A DNA stretch of 64,000 nucleotides, taken from the NCBI GenBank assembly GCA_013396995.1, contig VWZP01001589.1, forward strand, positions 984,735-1,048,734, written 5' to 3'. The translations under genes and the position numbers were made by a program. The notes under the pieces were generated by a model. That model did no database searches. It was not told the DNA's origin and was given only the letters and a program-made list of their open reading frames with translations. Below, piece after piece: positions 36,541-49,000 of this stretch (positions within the stretch are counted from its first letter, which is position 1; every line of letters starts with the position of its first letter). Origin of the DNA: Dicaeum eximium. Taxonomy: Eukaryota; Chordata; Aves; Passeriformes; Dicaeidae.

Positions 36541-37130
36541 CTTAACCAGCACTGACGGAATCGATGTTCTAGGTACTGGTGCAGAATGTTACTTAAAGGC
36601 ATGAAGGTTGGAGGTAGGATGGTTGGCAGGGTTACTTCTGTAATTACTGTGAACTGCAGAGAAGCCTTTCCAGTCATCACTTCAAGAGCGACTCAGCTTT
36701 TGTTGCTGGACTGGCTCTGGTGCAAGAGGCCCAAGCCAAGGTGAAAGAATCCTTTATAGCAGTCACCCTGCTGCTCCCGCATGCCATTAATGTCATGCTG
36801 CTGTAGCAAGATGCTCTACCTAAGCAGAGATACAGCAGCTTGAAATTGCTCTTGTTCCTTAACCTTAAGAGTCGGTCGTCACACTTTTTACACGTTATCA
36901 GTGATGGCTTGAGCAAAGAGGGTCTGCTGCTTGGTGGAGCAACGAAGATCTTCTGATCAGTGATAAGACTGAGCAAAGAGGTCTTTCTGCTGCTTTTAAA
37001 GTTGAAGAATGCCAAGCTTGACCAACTATCAGACCCACCAGGAGGACAAGAAAGACAGATGCTCCCTGACTGAGCCTGGCAGCAGCAAGGGTGTGCAGGC
37101 CCTGATAGAGAAGGGAGAGTCAGAATGAAC
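36541..37130 (+). mobile_element. Decayed endogenous retrovirus internal remnant
   Basis: This GC-balanced stretch leads into the LTR-like segment at 37131. At 36563-36586 the frame reads 'DVLGTGAE', close to the retroviral protease active-site pattern D-T-G-A in a changed context. From about 36690 another frame reads segments such as 'LALVQEAQAKV' and 'VTLLLPHAINVML', followed in a third frame by 'KQRYSSLKLLLFLN'. These resemble the region joining reverse transcriptase to RNase H in endogenous retroviruses. The segments lie in different frames with stops between them, and the order implies large deletions. A longer minus-strand open frame (36677-37225) is antisense to these. The identification rests on short resemblances only. 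Confidence 0.4.
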
Positions 37131-37372
37131 CAAAGAGCTGATGACCCCTTTTTCAGCACAAAGCATGTTTTTCTGAGTAAACCTGACAATACATAATATA
37201 AGAAATGCATATGACTGACAATCACTTTATGCTATAAGAGGCCAGTCCCACTTTTGCACAGTGAGAACTTCTAGCATGTCTCCCCAAAGTGTGTAAAGAT
37301 CCTTGAGTGGAGGTGGCCCTCAGCGTTACTCCTTGAGGCTGAGAGAAAGAAATTTGCCCACAGGATGGGTAA
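37131..37372 (+). mobile_element. LTR-like promoter and leader segment of the same remnant
   Basis: A TATA box 'gctataagagg' (TATAAG at 37233-37238) is followed by 'ccagtcccacttttgcacag', 'ggtggccctcagcgttactcc' near 37310 and 'gatgggtaagtatcatca' near 37364. This order resembles U3 end, R and U5 of an avian retroviral LTR. A purine-rich 'gagaagggagag' near 37108 lies just before, where a polypurine tract would be expected upstream of a 3' LTR. Exact LTR borders cannot be fixed without a second copy. Confidence 0.5.
37233..37238 (+). promoter_or_regulatory. TATA box of the retroviral remnant
   Basis: TATAAG with a GC-rich downstream flank, about 25-30 bp before a sequence resembling the start of R. 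It is the clearest core promoter motif in this remnant. Confidence 0.45.
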
Positions 37373-40300
37373 GTATCATCAATCTCTACTTAATAATTGT
37401 TTTCCTAGCTTTCCTATAACTGTGTCACTATAATTGATTTAATATAATTGCTTCAAAATAGATTTTGCTGTACTAGTGGCTACAAATATATCTATTGTAT
37501 AGTGAATAATTCTGATTAAGGTATTTTTAGTTAATCATTGTAATTATTTGAGTCAACTTAAATAAATTATTAAGTTTATCAGTTTTGCTACATTGAGGAC
37601 CAGCAGAAGAAGGACACAATTTGGGAAGGTGTCGATTCTATGGCTCCTAACCTGAAGCAGCAGTAATGTGCTTAGGATACCTTCTGAGATATGTACTGGT
37701 AAATTGAATCAGACCTTGGCTTGAAGATGGTCTTGAATTGCTGCAAAAATTAGGGACTTGTAATTTTTTGTCTTTCTCATCACTTGCATACCATCCGTGA
37801 GTGAGATCTGGGGCCAAAGTGCAGCCATTCAGGAAATTAGAATGGAAAGGGACCAGGAACTGTGCATGGACCCACCTTATGGTGATTCCCTCCCACAAAA
37901 AATTTACTATGTTCTTTTGAACATGGTATATTTTTTATATTCCTTAAAGATGAGGAGAAATATACAAAAGGAATACTTTACTAGCCATTTGTCCTGTTTT
38001 CAAGAAGAATTAGATTGTAGTTGGGCTATTTTTTGGTGAGTCTGATGACAAAATACATCTTATTTCATGAAAACAATGAATTCATGCTTTTGAACTACAA
38101 CAGCTCAGAGTAAAAAAAAAAAAAAGGGACATTAAGTATGTACTTCTGAATTTTAAAATTCAAGGTGCTCCAGGGAAACTGCTCCATATGTTTCTTTTCT
38201 ATGTTAATGGAGGAAGGACAATTTGTAACAGACAACTTATTCATAAGCTGATGATATATATTCGTGTTGATGCCAACACATCACATCATTTTAAGATTTC
38301 ACTGACTAGATGATTAGCAAGTTGCTCATTTTGCTTGCCACCGGTTTATTGGAGAGAGATGGAGGAAGAGAGATTTACACTGAAAAATCAGTACACCCAT
38401 TCTGAGGAGGAACATTAAACAATTTAAACCAGCATTGCCTTCTAGCAATTTAGTTCTTCCCTGCTGCAATATCTCCCAGCACTTCCTAAATATTGTATGA
38501 GGTACTTAAAGGTGAGGACACAGCTGTTGTGAATATCCATATCCATGAATCATTATTAATGACATTGCTTACTGACAGAGTTCTCTGGGTGACTATTGCC
38601 CCTGCCTCGAGTGGGACTTGCAATCCCTTTAAAAATGCATCAGTTCTTTTTACTGTTTACATTGCATAGGCTTATCAAACATTATTAACCCTGTTATTTC
38701 TTGGACAGACTGTAATAAATGCTCCAGCACTTTTTCTCTCTCCCAGGGCTGCTTCAAAACCTGCTTTTGCAAAGAGTGACTGAAATGTATCTTTCAAATT
38801 AGAAGTCTTGGAAAGTAAGAAAGATAGCTAGAAATGTAGCTTATCCTGAGCTTCAAGATAACCACCTTTTTAGCACCCTTTAGCATTGGTAATGCTCTAT
38901 AATACTTTTACATTTACTTGCTGATATCCTCATAAGCTGCATCGTGCTGTCATGGACTAGGTTTCTCAAGGAACCATGTCATAAGATTGACTCTAAGAAC
39001 ATATGTCTCACCAAGCTTGTGGAAGCAAACAGAATGTAGATTTTCCAGGACAGATTTCCTGGGTATACCATATTGAAGCTACCCAAGGAGGAAAAAAAAA
39101 AAAAAAAAAAAATCATGAGAGGTATTTCCTCTTTACTGCAAATTCATGTCTCTGGAGGTTTTCAGGCCTACTATAGTTAGATTGCATAGAATAAAATATT
39201 TAGTCATTTATTGTCTTCTGTCTAGACTAGTGTTATGGGTCTCATGGATCACAATACATTCATGTGGCTTGCTGCCCTTTGTTATTTTCTTTAGGTTATT
39301 GCATATATATGTTTCCTTTTCTTTTCTTTTTTTTTTTTTTTAGTTCAAAGAACTAAACTGATATTTTATTGTATCAAATTAAGCTCTTGTTGCTGTTTCT
39401 ATATCAAGTTCCAATTTATATTTGAAAGTTTATATTCTTTACATTTTTATGGTGCCGAAAAAGGATTTTGCCATAAAAAATTATTTTCTCTAATGCTGAG
39501 GAGTACAGAGAATCGATTTGATACCAGAGAATTCATTGCAGTCAAAGCTAAAGATATTTGGGTTGATATAAGGCAACTCCAATTATTGATATTTTGTATT
39601 CCATGATTTTCAGTTCCCCTTAAACTCCTACCTTGCAATTACCATTTAGCATGTACAGAATCTGGTTCAGACTTTTAGATAGCTTAATACTTAGGGATGG
39701 GCCACTTTTATATTTAGAAATCACTCAGCTGTTTTAAAAAAGTGATCATTATGTTTTCTTGAGTAGCTTTTTGTCTTGACGTGTTATAAAGAATTGAACT
39801 CCTTTCTCAGAGCTAGTAGTTTATTTTAATTTCTCTTCAGGAGGAGAACAAAAGCTCTTCATGCAATTTCCTAATTATTTGCATTGTTACAGAATGTGGT
39901 CCCAGGTGTTGTGTACTGAGCAAGAAAAATTTCTCTCTCAGTCTCACACAGATGCTCTACCATGGACATTTTAATCTACATTAACCCCATGGAACATAAT
40001 TTTTTTTGTCAGGAAAGATTTGAAAGAGTAACTATTGATGACCATAATGTAAAAAACTTATAGGGAAATAAGGCATGATCTAATTAATAATTAGGATTTA
40101 GGATTACATGCAAACAAAAAAATGAAACAAGGGACTCTGTATCACTTATTAAATAAACCGAGTAGCTATTCAGTGAGAAATACAAATCTGAAAACAGATA
40201 AATACTGAAATCTAGGTGGTAGAATAGGAGGTTGATGAAAAAGTACTTTGATACTGAAGGATCTGAACATGAATATGAGTACTCCATATCCCTCATAATA

Positions 40301-40661
40301 GCCAGAATCCCTTTCACCTCATCCCCCCCAAAAAAGAAACAAACAACAAAACAAATAAAAAACCCAACCCTCTCAAACCCTTGCTTTTCAATGTTTCCAA
40401 ATAAACACACTCCTAACCAAAAAGCTGATTTCCCAAGAATATTTTTTCCTTCTACCCAGAAATTTCACTGTCCTCTTCTTAAAGGTTCTTTTGAAACACC
40501 TTTAGTTTTAATAAACTATCTTTTTCAAACAAAGCCTTCCTTCTAGTGGAACATTGCAGAAGTAAGGTTGTAAGAGATGTGGCGGCATAATCCAAATTTC
40601 AAAACTTTTAAAGACTGCTATTTTTAAAAAAAAGTATTCAGAATTTTGTAGAAGACCAGGT
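37373..40661. other. AT-rich desert with a possible conserved block
   Basis: No gene is supported. Poly(A) runs lie at 38112-38125 and 39092-39112, and a T-run at about 39326-39340. The block 38290-38780 is balanced and non-repetitive, with 'catgaatcattattaatgac' near 38544 and 'aaacattattaac' near 38676, reminiscent of homeobox-bound enhancers. A C/A-rich stretch at 40318-40380 is low complexity. Confidence 0.45.
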
Positions 40662-40775
40662 TTCAAGATGTAACATAACATTGCATAGCACAGCAAAACG
40701 TAGAATAACATAACAAATGTAATGTAATATAACATAAAAACATAGCATAAAATATAAAATAAGATAATAGAAGAA
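40662..40775. repeat. Degenerate (ATAAC)n-type repeat
   Basis: About 110 bp of imperfect repeats of 'ataaca', 'catagca' and 'aatgtaat' type units, grading into 'ataaaatataaaataag'. It looks like an old, decayed penta- or hexanucleotide microsatellite. Frames across it are tyrosine- and leucine-rich only because of the repeat. Confidence 0.7.
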
Positions 40776-43700
40776 CTATGTGTAGATGCTTTGCCTGTAA
40801 AGGCAGCTATCAAAAATGGCTGAATTTGGACCATGAAAACAAATTTTTGGGGTTTTATTTATATATTTTTAAAGATTAATTATTTAAAAAATATAAAACA
40901 TACAGGTATTATGTTTTGGACTGAGGAAAATAATTCAAATTTTTTCCCTTGACTATATGCATGTAAAAAATGTTACTCCATTTATACAGCCTCATGCAAT
41001 ATCATATGTATTTGAATAAATAAGAAGTACTTCCTTTGGTTAAGATGTCTGTCGGATTATGTGTTGATTTAAAAGAGAAATGTGTTGCAGTACATATTGT
41101 TGTGTTTTCTTTGAAGATTTTTTTGTGTGTACTGTCAAACTACGATTCTCCTTTTCCTACTATTTTTCTCAGAAAGTTGTACTTGCTTCAAATAGCTAGT
41201 TGTACTAGCATCAAATAGAATTCCAAATTTTGCTAATGGCGTTATGTACAGAGAGTTTTAACTAAAAATCTAACAACTCCTATTATCAGTATTTTTCTCC
41301 TACAGAACATGAAAAAATACTTTATCTTTCCATTTAAGATATTTTTGACGCACTGAATGCTTCAGTTATGAGTAAGTTTCTGATATCTTTAAGCTTTTGC
41401 ATTTGAAATGGGATCTAAAGTCCATTGAGTTTTTAAACTGTATTTATGTGCTGGATGTATGTGCCCAGGCCAAATTGGAGACTCACCATGTTCCTACAGA
41501 TTCCTAGGCTAAACTACCAAAAATACATCTGATGACTCTGAGATCTGTGTATGGTCATGCACAGTCAAATGAAAGAAGGTTATGTTTTTGGATGTTATAC
41601 AGATTTTTTAAAATGGCAGATTGCAATTTGTCAAAACTTTTGGAAGCCAAGGAGTTTCCACAGATGTGCAGAAACATTTTCATTACAGATTTTGACTTTC
41701 AGAGGTTATGGCTTGTTACAGACATAAAGCAAGTTTGCTTGCTATGGTTCCAGAAGTGGAGAAGAATTTGTGTTGTGTGAGAACTTTAAAATCTTTCTGT
41801 ATCAAATTAAATAGGTATATTTACAAATGATGCCTCCTTTATGATTATATGCTTATTAGCTCCTGCCTTGGTCCCTAACATGCACAGATGTTGACGTCAG
41901 TGAAAACTCTAAAACCCCCTTTTATTTACAATTGTCATATATACTCTTGTTGTTTTGTCTGAGGACTTTGCTATGACCAAAGAGATTCTTGTTGATAAGG
42001 GAGGTCCTGATTAATTCTGTTGACATGAAACTACAGCAGAAATTAAAGAACTTGGAAAAGTTTTTCATGTTTTTGATTTTAGTGTTTTACAGGTGAAAGG
42101 TTATAAGTGAGAGCGCAAAATTTTTTGAAAGCGATAAAGTAAAATCATAAAGTGTTGTGTGAATGGGTTTCTAAAAAATCTAATACACGTATCATTGCTT
42201 AATGTTTAAAAGGATTCAGATTTAATAATTTGACCTTTTACCTCTAGCAGAATTTAAAAACTCTTCATGAATTCCTATGGAAAGGAGCACTATCACTTGA
42301 GGAATTATATCTTTGGCATATTTAATTTAATTCAGTACTTACCTTTATGTCCTTATTTGTGTTATGTGCATGAAATTTAAGAAAATATCTCTCTGTAATA
42401 GATGTATCTGAAAAGGTTGCAGCAATACCTTGGATAGACAACAAGGAGTGATTGCCTATAGGGAGAGCAGAGCATGGCTATGGTACAGGACTGGAAAAGA
42501 CATTTCCCAGCCTCCTACTGGGACTTTTTGTTACCACATTCTCAAAGGGTCAAAAGTTCTTCTACCTGTCTGGCTCAAATCATGACTTTAATTTGTATTT
42601 TAAAGAAAAGATCACATTGTAGCAAGGAATCTGTGTGACTGTGTTCTCCCGAGCCTGCTCAGATGTTTTCTATGACTGTGGATGCCAGTCAGTGCAGAGC
42701 ACCAGCTGCTCTGGGAATCTGGAAGCCTTCATGGCTGTGACCCCAGCCTGTCCAACTGGCAGCTCTTCCCAGAGCAGCAGTGTCTGAAAGCACCAGGTCC
42801 CTGTTCCCAAGGCAGTGTGCATGCAGGGACAAGCTCAGGCCAGCAGACCTTGGAAAGCCAGACACTGCATAGGGTGGCAGAAAAACTGACATTAGATTTT
42901 AGACTAGACAAGATTTTCCTGTTGATAGAGATGGCAGCGATGAAACAGCCAAATTCTGCTGATTCAGCATTTGGTGGTGAAAACCTGCTCTATTTAAATG
43001 TTCCTGAGTAACTTTCCTTCAGCTTTCCTAATGTACTTCAGTTTTAGCCTGGTAATTTAGCCTGATGTCTCTATTTTTTTTTTAAAGCCATTTTGTCCTA
43101 GTCTTATCTTAGTACAGGTAACCTGTATTCTTCCACTTCTTCCCAGTTGTATATGATTTTCTAAAAGTTTTCTTTTTTTTTTTTTTTCCTAGTCAGAAAG
43201 ACTTCAAGACTTGATGTAATTTTTCTCTGTATTTTGTATATTGTATTATATTATGAAAGCTAAAATTTCAAAGAACAAGAATTTTGCAGAAGATTCGGTG
43301 AAGGTGAATGGCATTGGCACAGACTCCCAGATCCCTAACATTGGTTATTAATGTTTATATTGGTTATTAATGTTAACCATGCAGAAGAACTCTCAGTATT
43401 CCCCCTTGAGTAAATAACTGACGTGGGTTTGATTATTCTTGTCCCTCAGCCTGGGATTACTGGTTGATTCATTTACTTTTCTTTCTATGAGGGGTCATGT
43501 TAGAGCTTATGCATCTATCTGACACTAAATATGTCAACAAAATTGCCTTAATTATATAAAGTGATTTTTTTTCCCACATTAGGTTTTTTTTTTCATTGGT
43601 TTGCTTTTTTTATTATCACGACTCAGTTCCCTTCTTCACTCTGATTCAGGATTCTGAGTTCTTTTTTTGAGAGAGATTCTCTGTACATGTAGAAAATATT

Positions 43701-45866
43701 TTCATTTCCTAAATTGCATGGTATTCAGACTTTTGTGGTTGTGGTCCTTGTTATATAGGACAGAGGATCATAAACCAACAAGTTATTGAACTTTGAGTGC
43801 CTGATAATGGGCTTGTTCTTTTACATTTAGAAATATCTAGAAGAGTCCCTTGAAAATTCTCACAGATATTTGTGTACCACTTAATTATATGTTAGAAGCA
43901 ATGTCGTTAGATTAACCCACAAAAGAATTCTTATTATCTCCTAAAGTCCTGGAAAAGACAAACTATCTTTTGGCTTCCCAGTTTGGTAAAAGAATCAATT
44001 AAATAAAAAAAAAAAATTGTAAGGCAAGGCAGAATCACATGGTGAAAGGGCATGAATTGCAGTGGAAATAACATATTTCTGATGAGCAGAAAGATGATTC
44101 AGTAGTGGAGGAATAGGTGGGAGAAGAAGGAGCTGTCAACTGATTTGATTTTAGCTTTTCTTAAAAGTGCTCAAATACTTTAATTGTATGAAAATCTGTC
44201 ATGATGCTTGGTAAGATGTTCATGCAGAGAAAAGGAAGCCCTGAAGATTCAAACATAAAAATTAACTGCCATTTTTACTTTTGTTGGGTCACCTATAAGG
44301 CCTTCTCTGGCAAAATCTGGACAGTGTTAGTGAACCAATGGGTTTGGGAATCCTGACTATATAAATAGAGATAGCTGCTTCTGCAGTTTGTTTCAGACTC
44401 AGGGAATTCTGGTATTTTGGTGCAATAGCATTTTGTGCTGCTCAGCTTTTTTTCAGCTGAAGGTCTGTTGCCCTTCAGCAACCTTGGAGGATCACTTGAT
44501 CAAGGATATTTTCACTTTTTATCCAGAGCAGTGTGAGCAAACAGCACATGACAAACAGCACAAAAGAGCAGCAGACAGACTGCAAAGCAGATAAACTGTG
44601 CAAAGACTGTCCAGTCATCCCTGAAAAATAACAAGTAAGGCAAGGGAACAAATTTGGAGAGATAAAATGTGGTTTGGTGACTAGAACGAACAAAACCAAA
44701 ATCAAACTATGGCAGAATCCTACTAAAATAATCATGAAAAGAAGGACAACTGAAAGAAAGGACGAACAAAACAGAACCCATAAAGCTGAGTTGTCTTCAA
44801 AACAAAATATTGAAAGACTATAAGAGACATATGTGATAGAGCAATATAGTAAAAAATATGTAATAAAGAATCATAAGAAAACACACCTAACAGAAATCAT
44901 ATGTGAATACATATAGAAATGTATACTAAACACAGGATAGAATAAGCTGTCACAGTTACCTCACACCTCTGATTTATTACACAGTCTTTATTTGAAATGC
45001 CAATTATACCTCTAAAATTAACATATATGTATCTCTGTTGGCCTCACTCAGTTACTTGAGCATCCAGCACCTACTCGCATTTATATGCAATATGTAGATT
45101 CTGAAGCATATAATCAATGTATTTATTTTATAATTTGACTGTGTTTTGACATTTTTTCCTCCCAAATAAGAATTTAGAATAGAAATCTTCAGCATATGAA
45201 ACAAGAAATACAGGAAAGAGAAACATATTAAAAGCAGGAAGATGTCAAATTTAAATGAAGTTGTCCTTGTGAAGTCAATGATACACTGTGTATGACTGAA
45301 TGCTGAAAAAATGCTGAATAATTGAGAATCAGGAAGTGAATTGCCTCCTGAATAATAGAAATAATAGGATCGATAATAACAACACCTAATTTCCAGTGGG
45401 AGGTACTTACTTGATGTATGTGAGCATGTATAAATATTCATATACTTAATTCTCACTCATAGACACACATATTTCAGTTAAGACATATAGTCTAAAGAAT
45501 TACAGAGCCTTTATTTAACACATTAATGTTTCTTTTGCCTAATGAAGTATTTTTATTTTTCTAGGTTGGCTTCACTCATTGTAAAAAAAGGAGCAGTTCC
45601 ATAAGCATATAAAAAGCTATTTGCTTTTTATATTATGTTCTGCTGCATTTTGTTTCTTTGGTTCATATTGAAAAGGCATCCAGATAGATTTTGAAAAAGC
45701 ATCAATATTTCACCAAACGGCAACAACAACTAAAATTTCTGAATGTTCAACTTCTAATTAAGTCTGTTCATTAGAAATGATGCAACATAAGTGCAAGTGG
45801 TAGAAAATTTTAGGTTATCCTGACACACAAAGATATTTCTAAATCAGCCTCATGACAGAATTTGAA
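40776..45866. other. AT-rich desert with one GC-rich island
   Basis: No gene is supported. A GC-rich island at 42640-42900 has open frames on both strands, none recognisable. A T-run lies at 43168-43188. A 19-bp tandem duplication of 'ttggttattaatgtttata' type lies at about 43340-43376. The rest is AT-rich. Confidence 0.5.
43340..43376. repeat. 19-bp tandem duplication
   Basis: 'ttggttattaatgtt' occurs twice in direct order, 19 bp apart, with only end differences. It is a simple local duplication. Confidence 0.8.
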
Positions 45867-46037
45867 TGATAGCATCATTGAGTTGGAAAAAACCTCTGAG
45901 ATCACAAAATCCAATGGTTAACCCAGCACCATTGAGTTCCCCACTAAACCCTGTCCCCATGCACCACATTCATGTTTTATGCACATTTCAAAGGATGATT
46001 TCATCACTTCCCTTGACAGCCCTTTCCAAAGCCAGAC
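45867..46037 (-). mobile_element. CR1 LINE 3' tail, reverse strand
   Basis: In plus orientation this begins 'atgatagcatcattgagttg', then 'gaaaaaacctctgagatcac', 'ccaatggttaacccagcacc', 'ccactaaaccctgtcccc' and 'catcacttcccttgacagcc'. This is the reverse complement of the 3' end of the older CR1 subfamily seen at 32650. Only about 170 bp remain. Confidence 0.85.
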
Positions 46038-49000
46038 ACAAGTCACTTTTCTAAAAATGTGATGTAAACCTCATGCAAAATAGCTTCAGAGGCATCACAG
46101 TATAGTTTTAAAGAGTATTTATTACAAAGCCAAATTCTTGTTTAATTTACTATGATTTTAGATGAATATACAATACATCTATTCCACATGAAACCAAAAA
46201 CAGAGTCTGGCCTGTAGTGTTAATATTGTCTCACTGCAAATGGAATATTTAAATGTAAATCAACCATTGAACAAACACAAATTTTGAGCTGGACCTAAGT
46301 CTAAAAAGAAAAGCTTATTCAATATATCACTAAGAATTTCACAGTGATTAGCTTGAATGTTGAACCTTGCTATGAGCTTAATCTCCTTGTCTTTAAAAAG
46401 GGGCATGTTGCAAATACAATTTTAAATACTTTATGCTTGTATGGAGAGAGGTTAATATTGATCCATAAGACTTTAAGTCTGTATTTCTCATGCAGAGGCT
46501 TTTCCTATGACATGGATCCACAAACTCATCACCTTAATATTGCAGAGAGAATGCCTTTCCTAATACCTATTTTTAGGGGTCTCAGGACTCTATTTGTATG
46601 GGCCTGGTTCTCATGCTAGGTGCTTGGCACTTTTAGAGTTAGAACAGTAATATAGCTTTATTCTTTTTCAGCTTTTGGAAATTAATGCCAGATCCTCAAA
46701 CATTCTGATTGTATAATTCTCATATTTAGGATTTGCTGTAGACCAGGTTGTACAGATGCAGCCAGGATGAATGTTAGGCGTGCCCTCAGGCTGACTAGTT
46801 AATCTAGTTAAAAACCTGCTTCAAAAGAAGTGCCTGAACCTTGATGAATATTGCAGAAAAATACTTCTTTTTTATTGTGCTTCTTTTGGGTATATCATAC
46901 TGGGAGGGCTCTGGGTGATATGTTGAGACTGAAGTTTGATGAATCGTGAAAACTAGGCTGAAAAGCTTTAGAAAAATGGTGCATTCAATATATTTTATGT
47001 CTTTTAATAACTCACACACTGTCTGCAGGCGTATTTTCACATTAAACTAACATTTAATGACCATGGAAGTAGAATTCCTGATTTGTTCCAGTAAATAACT
47101 GCTTTAATGCACCTGACATCTAATCTTTACATTCTTTTCTCCTCCGTTTTCCCTCAGCTTTCTGCTCTGGTGGACCTTCAGAGTAGAAAAGCTCTTGTTT
47201 AGCAGCTTTGTTAAATTACTCAATGTCTCACACTCAGAGCAAATCAGTGCAGGGCACTTTCACAAAGTACTCTGTTATCTCATAGACAGAGGCAGCTCTA
47301 CTCCCATTAGTTTAAATACAGTTCTGAGATGCTGCCTTTAGATTTTAAAGAGATTAAGTTTATCTGTTTTGACACACAGTAGATAATTAATAGTCTTCTG
47401 TTTAATGTGTCTGAGTGGTGCTAAATGGATGAAGAAGCAGAGATGAATTTCTGAGTACTGTTCATGTTGAAATCAGCCTATGATGAAACTATCTATGAAA
47501 ACCTTAGTATTTAAATATACTTTCTATCAAAAATTATAGATAAAATACAATATTTATAAATCATAGCTTAAATACTTTTGTATGCCAGAATTAAGGTAGC
47601 TTACTAGGGTTTTCATATTTTGAAACATGAAATTTAATTTAATTTAATTTTAACCTCTATTTTGTACAATATTACAGTATTTTGCAGGTTTTGAGACTAC
47701 TCTTGATGCTTCAGAGTTAGGAGGGAATATAGCTTAGCAAATTAATTAGGGCAGGCCCACTTACTTCAATAAGGAAAAGCTGTGCAGAAGATTTTAAACC
47801 TTCGAATAATTTCAATTATTATTTGTGACAATTGCCACTATGTTGATTTGCCTTAAACACTGCTATTGTGGAACTGGTGCATAAAATAGTATCCCCACTC
47901 TGTTTTAGGAGAAATAGACACAGCTATAAGAAGGGCAAGTTTTGCAAAATCTCAACTGCTTGTGAAAAAATAAGAATTTTTTTCACTATATTTATTCTTT
48001 TATATTAATATTTTTATGCTGAAACGCAAAAAAAACCTTCGCACAAGCAATGTGCCCTATGTCATTTTGTAGATAAACTCTCATTTTCAGCTAAAAAGAC
48101 AAATAGAATTCAGAGGATCTAGTGAAGTTCCAAGTAATCATACGAAGGAACATTTTGGCTATGATTGGGCTACATGAACAAGATATTTAGTTGTTCCAAA
48201 TATTTGTCATTCAGTTGTCCAAATTTTTTTAATGCCCCACTCAAGTACATTTACTTAGAAGAGGTTCATTTAACAATGTAATATAAAGTGTGAAGAATAC
48301 AGATAATTTATAACTAGTCTCTGCCTAAAGCTTTTGGTAAAAACTTGATTGATTGATAAAGTCTGATTGAAATCTTTTTATGACTGAGATGGTTCTGAAC
48401 TTTAAAAGAAGCTTTTATGGATAGTGAATATAATATCATTTTTATATAACATCTATATGTCATATATTAAAAACAATCCTTTGGGAAACTGGTCCTTGAG
48501 TGAAGCAGAAGTAGATAGAAATCTTTCAAGGAAATGTGGTGTTTATTGTTTGTTTTCTGAGTTTTGATTATCTCATATAACATTCATGACTTTTAAAAAT
48601 GTAAATATGTTGCACAACACTCAAAATAGCTCAAAACTGATTATTTATATGTTTCATATTTTTATGTATTAAACCCAGTTTTGTAATGCTGGATACACTT
48701 TAAATATATTCACTGATTTAAAAATGGTGTGTTCTATTACTGCTGAGATCTCTTACACTGTTATAATATTTTGATATAAAAAATTTATATATTGGTAGGC
48801 AAGTCATATCACAAATGATATAGCAAAAGTGAGAACAGCACAAAATCATTATAAAACAACTTTTCCTGGTTCAATTTGTGTCATATAACATCACATTTTT
48901 TGTGGATTTTAAAGCACATGAAAGCTGTATAATTTACAGTGGGTAGGATTTGTAAAGCAAGGTAGAGAGAGAAATATATCTCATAATTTTAATTTTTGAG

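Noticed and set aside
36677..37225. 182-codon minus-strand open frame as a gene
   Set aside because: It is antisense to the retroviral remnant and the LTR-like TATA segment, and its residues show no recognisable domain.
40232..40546. 104-codon plus-strand open frame
   Set aside because: It runs through a low-complexity C/A-rich stretch and has no recognisable domain or exon borders.
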